From Tausonia pullulans (lineage: Eukaryota > Basidiomycota > Tremellomycetes > Cystofilobasidiales > Mrakiaceae), in the NCBI GenBank assembly GCA_951802195.1, contig OX637621.1:1674001-1738000 (forward strand): a stretch of DNA of 64,000 bases, in the 5' to 3' direction. This document shows, piece by piece, positions 1-9,615 of the stretch. The notes below the pieces were generated by a model that was given only the letters and a program-made list of their open reading frames with translations, did no database searches and had not been told where the DNA came from. Within the stretch, counting starts at the first letter, position 1, and every line of letters begins with the position of its first letter. Both the position numbers and the translations under genes were made by a program.

Positions 1-119
1 ACGAGGCTCCTGTCGTTGTCTGCGCGATGCTGTCTTGTCGCATCGTCCTGTCTTGTCCTGTCCTGTCCTGTCCTGTCCTGTGTCATGTCTTCCGTCTCCC
101 GCTCCATTCATTCGACTAG
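1..119 (+). other. Intron of CFD1 with TCCTG short tandem repeat
   Basis: The stretch carries about eight copies of the pentamer TCCTG/TCTTG near 46-80, followed by a C/T-rich run and an acceptor AG at 118-119 that opens the last CFD1 exon in frame. No coding signal is seen. The donor may lie off the window. Confidence 0.6.
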
Positions 120-757
120 GCACGTCCGACGAGCACCTCTCTCTCATGACGCACCTCCACCCTCTCCTCCCTCGCCTCTCTTCTATCATCATCACGACCC
201 CTCAAGCCGTCTCCCTCCTCGACACCATCAAGTCGCTCAACTTCACCCGCAAGGTTGGCCTCCCCGTCCTGGGCCTTGTCGAGAACATGTCGGGCTACGC
301 CTGCCCTTGCTGCGGAGACGTAACTTACCTGTTCGGTCAGGGTGGAGGAGAGAGCATGTGCGCGAGGGAAGGGCTGAAGTTCCTGGGGAGGGTGCCCGTC
401 GAGGCGGATCTCGTCAGCTTGCTTGATGCCACCGTTGCGGCCGTCAAGGATGCCGCCGATGCGCGCGAGGTCGACAACGGCGCTACGACAACTTCGACGG
501 CTGATACCCTTTCAGCCACATCAGCGGAGACGGCTGCAGCTCCGATAGCGTCAGGAGGAGTGACGCCGCCATCAACCGACGTTGCCGCCGCCGCCTCCCC
601 AGCGCCTTTCGACGTCGGAGCGAGGTACCAAAAGACACTCAGCTATAAGCTTTTCAGGGGGATCGCTGCCGAGGTTGTTCGACTGCTCGACGAGCGGAGG
701 GCTGCGCAGACCGCCCATCCAACAGGAGAGGGGGAGGCCGAGGTGCTGACGGCGTGA
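120..757 (+). CDS. CFD1: Cytosolic Fe-S cluster assembly factor CFD1/NUBP2, C-terminal exon (partial)
   Basis: This is the last exon of a Mrp/NBP35-family P-loop ATPase. With Nbp35 it forms the cytosolic scaffold on which 4Fe-4S clusters are built before transfer to target proteins. Visible features are the segment [15 protein letters not shown], the family block [19 protein letters not shown] with the CPxC motif that bridges a cluster between subunits, and the downstream [16 protein letters not shown] with VPVEADL. The exon opens after an acceptor AG at 118-119, preceded by a pyrimidine-rich TCCTG-repeat intron, and ends at TGA 755-757. The Walker A half lies off the left edge. Between about residues 110 and 170 of this exon the protein has an Ala/Thr/Ser-rich insertion, longer than in yeast Cfd1. 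CFD1 is preferred over NBP35 because the exon matches the Cfd1/Nubp2 subgroup, but the N-terminus that would settle this (Nbp35 has an extra ferredoxin-like Cys motif) is not visible. Confidence 0.9.
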
Positions 758-1002
758 GGAGGGGATAGGGGATGAGGGCCTGCCATTATAGATTCCACTT
801 TATGTTGTACCCGAGTCTTCCAGCATTGCGCTCTCACAAGATGGGCGCTTCTGCATGAGTGCTTGAGAGTGAAAAAGCGACGTGATATGCGCGTTGTGGA
901 TGGGGAGGTTCCCCAAGTGCACAGAACGAGAGGCTCGACGCGTTCGTTCCCCGCGCGTCGTGTCTCCGTTCTCCCTAGACCACCATCATCTGCGAGGCCG
1001 CG

Positions 1003-3864
1003 ATGTCGAGCACGCCCGCTCCCATCGGCTCGGTCCATCTCGTTCTCAAGGGAGGCGTCCCGCGTCAGCCTGGCCTATCCTATCCTATCCGAGAGATTGA
1101 GTGGTCCCTGATCTCCGTTCCCTCTTCGCAGGCCGATGCACCATCCTCCAAGCCAGTATCGACCCGACCTCGCTCGCGCGCACTGTCTACGTCTCATTTG
1201 CGCCCGAGCTCGACAAGCGGCTCGATGAGTGGATTGACGAGTCACGTCTCCTCGGCCCTGCACCCGCCTGGGAGACGTCGATCGCGTCCACGGCGGAAAG
1301 AGCAACGGCGGCGAAGACCGTCGAACCTGTCGGCGTTGATGGTGTCGCAACGTCTGCGAGCAGCGAACAGCAGCAGAAGCAAGCAGCCGTTGCCATCGAG
1401 GGGACGCCTTCTAAGCCGGATTCGGTCCTCAAGACCAAGACGCAGCTGAGGCATGAGAAGGAGCGGAGGAGTCTGGAGAGCGAGCTGACTGGGTCGAGGA
1501 AGAGGAAGCTCCCAGGAGACGTGAGTTCCGTGACGCGTCTCGACTCGGGCATGTCTTGCGTCTCTCACCTCCTCTCCCATGAAGTGCTCATCCCTGATAC
1601 GTCTAAAATTCAACCCTTGACCAGGCCACCGAACAACCTGTCATTAAGTCCACAGTCTCCGACCCCGAAGCCGAGCACAAGCTTCTCACGCGCGTCAAGA
1701 ACTTTACCTCCGTTCGGTACGGACCTTACGAAATCCAACCGTGGTACCACTCACCTTATCCCATGGAGGAGACGCACGACAAACAGCATCAGCAGCAGCA
1801 AGGGGGGCTCACCGCGACAGGCGGGAGCAGTGTAGCCTCGATGACGACGACGACGACGTCAACCAAGCGGCGTGCGTCAGGCATCCACAGCGGCGCTGCG
1901 CCGGCCTCTAGTTCATCGACGAAGATCCCAGGGGTTACCGTACCATCAGGAGGAGGGGATCAGATCAGAGCTCATGGCGGGGCTGGGGGATCTGCGGAGG
2001 AGGCTGCCGGGCTGCGCAAGCTGTTTGTCTGCGACGTGAGTGATATTCCCTTCCCTCACTGCCCTCTGCTCCCAGTATTTCATCATCGTTCGATCGACAG
2101 GGATGCTTCAAATATACACGCGAGTTTGCGTCGTACGACATGCACCACGTACGTCTCTGGATCTCTGTCTAGATACTGTTCCAAGACCGTCGTTGACCAT
2201 GGCTCTACTCAAACCCCAGCGGAGCTGCTCCTTCTCGAGTCCGCCAGGCCGCCGAGTCTACTCCAAGGACAGCCTCGACATTTGGGAGGTCGATGGCGCC
2301 GCTGAAAATTCCAGGGTGCGTTCTCCCCTTCTCTCGCATGCTCATACCGTTACTGAGCGCGCTCTTGGGACTCTCTAGCTTTATTGCCAGAATCTCAGCC
2401 TCTTTGGCAAGCTCTTCCTGGACCAAAAGACCATATTCTACAGCGTGAGTCACTCCTGTCCAGGCGAGTCTCCGGTGACGTCGTGCTGACAAGGCCCACA
2501 ACAGGTCGGTGAGCTCGTTTGACCGTTGGGCTTGCTCTAAGGATAGCGCCTCTGACCCAGCAGCGGCCCTCCCCCAGAGACGTTCATGTTCTACGTGTGT
2601 ACCGTTCGCGGAACGAAGCGGGACGAGGTTGTCGGCTTCTTTTCCAAGGTGAAAGGCGGCACACTGTTCGTCTCCCCCAAGGTACAACACTGATGAGTTC
2701 GCTTCCCGTCTCGCAGGAAAAGATCTCTGTATGTGCAGACTCTTGTCCATCTCAGCTGCTCCAGAAAACTGATATCCTCTCTCCCTCGAAGTACGACGAC
2801 TACAACCTCGCCTGCATCATCACCTTCCCGCCGTACCAAAAACGGTCCTATGGCCGCCTGCTCATCGAGTTCAGCTACCGTTTGACCCACCACGACCCAA
2901 CCCCGGGAACGCCAGAGCGGCCTCTCTCAGACCTGGGTCTCAAGGGCTACTTGTCGTTCTGGACGTCGGTCGTTGTGGCCGCGCTGAAGGAGCGGATGGA
3001 TAAGCTCGATCCTCCGCCGCCGCCGCTGCCGCCGCCTGCTTCGCCTTTTCGGCCCGCCAAGGCAGCGAAGGCGAAGGCGACGGCGACAACGACGACGACA
3101 ACGGCTGCAGCTACACCAGTGGTGCTGGGGGAAGAGAAGGAACTTGGTGTCGAGGGCCGCAGGGCGTCCATGCGGGCCAAGGCGACGAAGGAGCACGCAG
3201 TATCGGTGCTAGGTAAAGAACGTCACTCCCCCCTCCCTTGATTCCACGGACATCACCGACTGAAGTCGTTCCCGTTCGTCCAGCCCCCGCAGCCATTCCA
3301 CCACCACCACCGCCACCAGTCTCACCTCCCCAACGGTCCAAACCCCGTGCACCCACCAGCCTCACTCTCACGCTCACGGACCTCGCCCAGGCCGCACACC
3401 TCCGAATCGACGACGTCGCGCTCACGCTGCAGGAGTGCGGGCTTCTCCGGCATCGGCTGCCGAATGCTGCTTCGTCGTCTTCGTCTCATCGGGCGCCGAC
3501 GTCGACGAATGTGAAGGCTGGAACCGTGGCGGGGAGTAATGGGGGTGTTAAGATAGAAAGGGAGGGGGCGGAGGTGCTTGAGACGCTTGAGGATGCCAGG
3601 GAGGAGACGAGGATGGTCGTTGATGCCGAGGCTAGCCATGGCGCGGGCGAGGAGGACGACGACGAGGTGGAGAATGGAGGGGAGAGGATCGTTGTGACTA
3701 GAGAGATGCTGAACCAGGTGAGAAATCCGTCCTTCTTTCCTCTCAGCGTCGAACTCATCCCTCCCTCTTGACAACAGCTCGCCCTGGAAAAGGGCGTCCG
3801 GCCACCCATCCTCTCACCTCTGCACGTCTTGCTTCCCCCGTACTCGCGCAGTGATCGCTCTTGA
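1003..3864 (+). CDS. MYST-family histone acetyltransferase with chromo/Tudor-knot domain
   Basis: Twelve exons are inferred: 1003-1063, 1132-1520, 1625-2035, 2101-2148, 2220-2315, 2379-2444, 2505-2508, 2578-2648, 2717-2728, 2792-3212, 3284-3717 and 3778-3864, giving about 699 residues in unbroken frame. The N-terminus is a Tudor-knot/chromo-barrel (KRLDEWIDESRLL). After a low-complexity linker comes the C2HC finger (KLFVCDGCFKY, then MHHRSC), then the MYST core: GKLFLDQKTIFYSVETFMFY, the catalytic-Cys/acetyl-CoA segment YNLACIITFPPYQKRSYG and PERPLSDLG with the general-base Glu. The chromo-type N-terminus groups it with Esa1/Tip60, MOF and Sas2 rather than Sas3/MOZ. The acetyl-CoA loop (QKRSYGR) departs from the usual QRxGYGK, so I leave the paralogue unnamed. 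It acts in the nucleus, acetylating histone tails, probably H4. A Pro-rich, acidic insertion lies between the HAT core and the C-terminal helices. Two microexons are described under findings. Confidence 0.88.
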
Positions 3865-4104
3865 TTGATGACGATGGACGAGGATGGATCCCCCTCCTTT
3901 CGTTTGCGTGGACGAAGAAAGAGAGACGTGCAAATAGGTCCGTGTATAGAGAGGCGGTCGTTGAGGGCGATTAAAACAAGCGGAAAAAGCAAGAACATGA
4001 AAACATGTCGAAAGACAGGGAGAGGAATACGGAGAAGGGGAAATGCAACAGACAGAAACACGTAAGGAGACGGGAGGAGACAAGGGCTAGCCAGCCAACC
4101 AACC

Positions 4105-6235
4105 TCAGTACCGCGGAGGCGCCAAGTCCTCGCCCTCCTCTTCTGGGACCGGCTGAGGGTGGTAATGACCGGAGCCGCCTGGCTGCTGGACCCTTCCTCC
4201 ATCTTGGTGAACGATCACCCCACCTCCCGACCCGCTATCGCTGCCGCTGCCGCCCACCGCCGCTGAAGCTGTGCGCTGTCGCTCGCGCTCGGCCTCTGCC
4301 GCCTTGGCTGACATTGGGGCGGTATTGAAGCTGGACTGATGCTGCTGAGGTGGGGACGATCGTTGCGGATGCGGCTGCTGCTGGTAGTAGTTATGGCTCG
4401 AGCCGGATCCACCACCGCCGTTGCCGCTACCGTACTCAGATATGGACGCAGCCGAGGCCAAGCCGGCCATGGTCCCGCCTGCCGCGGCTGCTGGGGCACC
4501 CCAGTACCCGCCGTACGCGTGCTGCTCGGGCAGCTGGTACGGCTGTTGTTGCGGATACCCCTGCTGCTGAGGGTGGCCGAAGTACCCTCCTCCGTCCGCT
4601 GGGTAAAGCCCAGGCTGGCTCTGCAGCGGAGGTGAGGAGTGGTGGTACTGCGCTGACCCGGGCGGAGAGTGCCACGAGGTCCGTCGGTCGTCGCCGTAGT
4701 AAGCGGCGGCGGCTTCGACTTCTTCGGCGGAGGGAGGGATGGTGTACTGTGAGACAGGGCGAGGCTGCCGTTGAGTTGGTCTGGAGTAGGCTCCGGCGTC
4801 TGGAAAGAGTGCGGAGGTGAAGGGGGGGGGGGGGGGGGGGAGGGGCAGGTCAGCACGACAAGACCCAACGAGTCCGAGAGAGCGGCAACAACGCACAAGG
4901 CTCAATGCCCCCGTACGCCTCATCTCCAGGCTCCCCCAAGTCGACATTGTCGCGATATCCTCCTCCATGTGAACCGGCTGCACCCAGAGCAGCCGCCCCA
5001 CCTCCCATGGCCAGCGCCGTCCCTCCCACCCCACCTCCCGCTCCACCACCACCCCACAAGCCTGAGCTCGTTCGCTTGCTGGGAGCTCGTCCGCCGGTAC
5101 CAGCAGCGGCAGCAGTGGACACCGGGGTGTCCTTCTCGCTCGGTCCCTCCGGGGAGAAGATGTCATTCCCACGGAAGGCTGCGTCACGCTTGCGGCTCCG
5201 GTGACGACGGATGAGGAAGAAGGCAGCGGTGGCTATGGCGGCGAAACCCTGGAAAAAGAGCAGAGAAAGTCAACGGGTTGGATATGACGGGGGGAGAGAA
5301 GAGGGAGCGGGTAAACTAACGACGACACCTCCGACGACACCTCCAGCGACGGCGCCTGTCGAGGGCCCAGAGTTGGTGGTGCGGTTGCCGCCAACCATGA
5401 CTGCACGCGAGTTGGTCACAGTCGCCGAGACTTGGGGCAGAAGGGGCAAGTTAGAAAATGGAGAATTGACTAGCCATGACAGGCGACTTACGCGAGCCGT
5501 CCACGGTTAGAAAGGACGTGATTTGTATCGTCTGAAACGAGGTACTCTTCGCGGCAGCCAACGACGAGACCGCGATAGAAGAGACAGAAGAGACAGAAGC
5601 GGTTGAAGAGACAGAATCGGCTGATGAGGCAGAAGCGATTGAAGAGGAAGATGCGACGGCAGCCGCAGACGAGGAAGGGACGGGAGCAAGGGAACTGGTT
5701 GACGACTCTTGTTGAGTAGAGGAGGGGGCGGCCGCGGAAGACGAAGGGAGAGGCGCGGCGGATGACACGACGGACGGACAGCTAGAGAAGCTCGTCGCCG
5801 TAGGAATTGAGCTGGCAGTAGATTGACCAGGTGAAGAAAGGAGAGCGAAGGAGGAAGACGCTTAATGTCAGCCGATGCATTGTTGTCGTATGCCATCAGC
5901 GCCCAGCCAAAGGCGCGACTGAGGTCTAGCTAGCTGTCTACGCGACTTGGATGGATAGACAGACCTAGTGGCCTGACCGACTGAGGTCGAAGTCAGAGTG
6001 ACTGTCCGGACGATCGTCTGGATGATTGTCGAAATGTCCCCGACGGACAACGAAACGACAGGGGGGACAGCGGTGGAGTTGTCCGTGGCAGGGCGTCCGG
6101 GCGTGAGCGTGACGGGAGCAGCCCCGCCGGGGGCGAGGCTCGACGTCGTGATCGTGTAGGTCGTCACCTGGGGGATGAAGGCCGTCGTCGCATAGGGGGC
6201 GAGGGAGTACAGCGTCGTGAGAGGGACGGGCGTCT
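4105..6235 (-). CDS. Ser/Thr-rich single-pass membrane protein (Wsc/Mid2-like organisation), 5' end unresolved
   Basis: The minus-strand exons encode, in order: a Thr-rich ectodomain (around 5965-6235, starting after an acceptor near 6236); a Ser/Ala mucin-like stretch (5510-5830); a short segment (around 5340-5450) with the Gly-rich membrane helix TGAVAGGVVGGVVGFAAIA followed by a basic stop-transfer RHRSRKRD; and a long cytoplasmic tail (4105-5250) rich in Gly, Gln, Tyr and Pro, ending in EEEGEDLAPPRY at stop 4105-4107. This is the layout of fungal wall-stress sensors and other mucin-like plasma-membrane proteins, but no WSC Cys-rich domain is visible, so sensing is only a guess. The start codon and any signal peptide were not found: the CT-rich DNA upstream offers several ATGs and none gives a convincing signal sequence joined in frame. 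Expression as a type I membrane protein is inferred. Confidence 0.65.
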
Positions 6236-7690
6236 ACAGGTAGGGCGGTAGGTGGGTGGCGTGAGCAACAAGGACCATGGAGAGCAGGGAGAGGTGAAAG
6301 GGCTGCAGAGAGGAAGGTAGAATATGCGCACACAATCGGCCATGGCGAAGAAGGCGAGAGAGCAAGTAAAGGAAGAGAGAGAAAGGAAAGGACGAGAAAG
6401 AGAAAGGGCAACAGCGAAGGCCCTTGCCAAGAGCGTTGGTTGATGGTCGTCGGGGGAGAGGGTTCAGCCCTTTCATGAATGGAGCCCGGGCGGCGGCAGG
6501 TTGAGCGCGCAAAAGCGGAGAGGAGGCCCCGGAGCCGATGACTGGGGCTTCGGCAGCATGGATCCCTTGCCCTGGCTACACCCATCGTACGACCAGGTAG
6601 GGAGCACGTAGTCTCATGAAATCGTGGATGAGGTGTGACCAACGCCGGCTGGGAGAGGAAAGCTCCGTTCGGTGCTCACCGGCGGGGGGGCCCACCACTG
6701 GAGCTTCTTTCCGGGCGACATTTATGCCGCGCAGGGAGGCGGCTCCGCGTGCCTGACACGCGCACACGACAAAACTGCCGTCTCTCGAGATGAGGACAGC
6801 TCTTTCGCTCAGACTTGTGTCTCCCGAGAAAAGTTTTACCACAGAGCTCTCCGCCGGGCGCCAACAGTCTGCCAAGCCAAAGGGCGCGCGGCCGCCGGCG
6901 GCTCCGACTCTGCATAAATGAGCACACGATCGGACACTGGAAACGAGCGCGTCTGTTCTCTCACCCTTGAAAGATGAAGAGCAACGAGAAACTTGCCTGG
7001 CCGGAGGCGAGGGACAGGGAACAGACCCTCTGCGGTGATTCGGCGGTAGCTTGGCCGGTCGAGAGAAGTGCCGGCCCACGGGAACTGAGACCCATGAGAC
7101 TACGAAGGACGAGCGTGATGAATGAATGAATGACGCACTCTGCGCGCGGAAGAGAAAGAGCAGAGCGGAATCTGGGCTCCATCTAGCGCTGGCCAGTCCA
7201 ACGGCTGGCCCTTTTCTCTCCTCTCACAGCCACTTCATACCCACCCACACACACACCCATCCTACCAACGTCTCTGGATGCCCCTCGAGCGCCCCCATCC
7301 AAAGCTCTCCCACTCGTTCTTCCAGAAGGTCGTCCAGGGTCGGTCTCTCTTCCAGGCGCATCCAGCGAGCGAGCCCGGACCCACCGTGCTCTCCTTCTCG
7401 GGCTGATGATGGCTTCTTCCGCCCTGCTCATTTAGAATCTCCCGCTGACGGGTTCGTCCTTGCTCTCGTTCGCTGGCTCGGCGGTGGGGCGTGTCGCTTG
7501 CTGTCGTCGCCGTCGTACATGACGTCGTCTACGCGGACCGCCCCCGCCCCCACTGCTTAGAGTGAGCGAGGCTGAAGTCGCTCCCCCTCTGTCTCCTCCG
7601 CTCGTCACGCACCCATCCAGCACCAACGTCCTCCCACCCTCCTCCAATAACGACAGCAACACACCGCCCATAACCGCGAACCCCAAGGAA
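6236..7690. other. Divergent 5' region between membrane-protein gene (-) and PP2C gene (+)
   Basis: About 1.45 kb with no exon I can defend. It should hold the missing first exon(s) and promoter of the minus-strand membrane protein and the promoter/leader of the phosphatase. The part from 7200 to 7330 is CT-rich with CACACAC runs, as expected for a fungal promoter or leader. Open frames here look like shadows of the GC bias. Confidence 0.4.
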
Positions 7691-9373
7691 ATGGAACCCT
7701 CCTTGTCCGCTCACTCGCCCAGCGCGGCCGCTGCCGCTGCGAGTCCTAACGCTCGATCTAAGTCTATCTCGACCGCCTCAAGCGCCGACACCAAGGGCGT
7801 GCGTGTAGCCTATCCTCCTTCCGAGTGAGGCTTCGAGACTGACGCGCAACGGGCCACACGTTCAACAGGCCCTCAACTGCCACCCACTCGTCACCGCTGA
7901 TGCGGCCGAGCTTGCGACGATTCGCGTCGGCGTCTCCGAGGACCGCAACCGACGGTGTCGGCGGACGATGGAGGACGCCCATTCCTTTGTGTACGACTTC
8001 GCAGGCATCCCTGGCCAGGGCTATTTCGCCGTCTTTGAGTGAGTGTGTGATCGTGGTGGTGGGATGGGCACGGCTTGAGGAAGAAGTGACAAGCTGACGT
8101 GTTGACCACCTTCCCGTACGTCTACTCACCACGATCTAGCGGCCATGCCGGCAAGCACGCCGCCGAGTGGTGCGGCGCTCACTTCCACGAGGTGACTTTC
8201 CTCTAGGCCAGCGTGACACACTGCGCAAGTGCTGAGCCAGCGATCGCGTTGTCTCCTCCAGTTTCTCCTTCACAACCTCAACGCCCAGTCCTCCTCCTCA
8301 AAACCTCTTCCGATCCCGGAGGTCCTCAACAAGACGTTCCTCGACGTCGACAACGAACTGTCCAAGCTCGCCAACGCCGAGAAGACGCACTCTGGCTGCA
8401 CTGCCGTCGTCGCTTTCCTCCGACTCGAGGACGACGACGACGGTCGCAAGTCATCTTCCTCCGACGACGCGTCGGCCGCGAAGGTGCACTCAAAGTGGCT
8501 CGAGAACGTCCCAAGCCGTGAGGAGCAGCAGCGTGTCAACGCCGGTGGGCTGGACCCGACTCCGGGGCCGGGCGAGCATGAGGACGACGCGGAGGGAGGA
8601 GTGGCAGGTTCAAAGCGGGAGAAAGTGAGGAGTGTTCTAGGCAAGCTCACGGGCAAGTCAACGACGGACGACAAGAAGAACTCTTCCACCGAGTCGTCTT
8701 TTGTTCCCGTTGTGCGCAAGATAGATGCGAAGAGGGTGCTGTACACGGCCAATGTTGGCGATGCGCGTGCGGTTATCTCGTGGGTGCTGCGGCAACCTTG
8801 ACGCCCTCTGACGCTCTGCTTACTGACGATATCCTTCTACAGACGACGGGGCAAGGCCGTTCGGCTGACGTACGACCACAAGGGGTCGGACCAGCAGGAG
8901 GCCAAACGCATCACTGATGCTGGTGGCTTTGTGATGAACAACCGCGTCAACGGTGGGTGCTGGGACTAGACAACGCCTCTCTCGCTGGTCAAGTCTGATC
9001 AACCGTCTTTCTCCCCCAGGCGTCCTCGCCGTCACCCGTGCTCTCGGTGACGCCTCCGTCAAGGAGTTCGTCGTCGGCAACCCCTACACGACCGAGACAC
9101 GCCTCGACGACGGCGACGAGTTCCTCATCGTTGCATGCGACGGTCTCTGGGATGTGACGGAAGACCAGGAAGCCGTCGATCTCATTCGGAATGTGGCGGA
9201 TCCTCAGGTGGCGAGCAAGATCCTGCTGGACCATGCGCTGGGAAGCTTTTCGACGGATAACCTGAGCGGTGAGCCGAGGCTTCCAAACGCTTTCTTCTCT
9301 GGTGCGATAGCGGAACTGACGTCGACCTGGATCTACAGTGCTCGTCGTCCGCCTTGGACCGAACCTCGGCTGA
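7691..9373 (+). CDS. Protein phosphatase 2C (Ptc1-like)
   Basis: Seven exons: 7691-7798, 7869-8038, 8140-8191, 8262-8779, 8843-8952, 9020-9268 and 9339-9373. The start is the first in-frame ATG; the frame is closed 5' of about 7523 and no ATG lies between. The PP2C fold is clear: [14 protein letters not shown], the metal-binding [66 protein letters not shown] and [19 protein letters not shown], ending [15 protein letters not shown]. The Asp residues that hold the two Mn/Mg ions are all present. It removes phosphate from Ser/Thr, typically on MAP-kinase-pathway proteins in Ptc1 relatives. An acidic, Ser-rich insertion of about 110 residues (8410-8710) splits the catalytic domain after SGCTAVVAF, which is unusual compared with yeast Ptc1. 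The N-terminal 36 residues are Ser/Ala-rich and probably disordered. It converges on DPH6, 242 bp away. Confidence 0.9.
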
Positions 9374-9615
9374 AGAAAGTCTCCAACGGAAGGAAGATAT
9401 GATGCCGACGAATCCTTTTTGTGACCTCCCCCCTCTGTTCCCATTCTCTACAAATCTACCTGCCCCCCTCTCCCTGCTTTGCTCCCCCTGTCTCATTCTC
9501 CCGCTTCTGTAGTATCGCATAACATGCATGCATGTCACAACCTCCGTCCAATATCATGTGATCGTCCGATGCCATGTAATCGTAGAGAGAGCACCCGGGG
9601 CAACGATCGGCATTC

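Noticed and set aside
6164-6430. Signal peptide (MARAFAVALSLSRPFLSL) for the minus-strand membrane protein
   Set aside because: It lies in a pyrimidine-rich stretch that looks like intron or leader, in a different frame from the following exon, and no splice pair joins it convincingly.
7519-7560. Upstream start of the PP2C protein at the ATG 7519
   Set aside because: It is out of frame and would need an intron of only about 37 nt; the first in-frame ATG is 7691.
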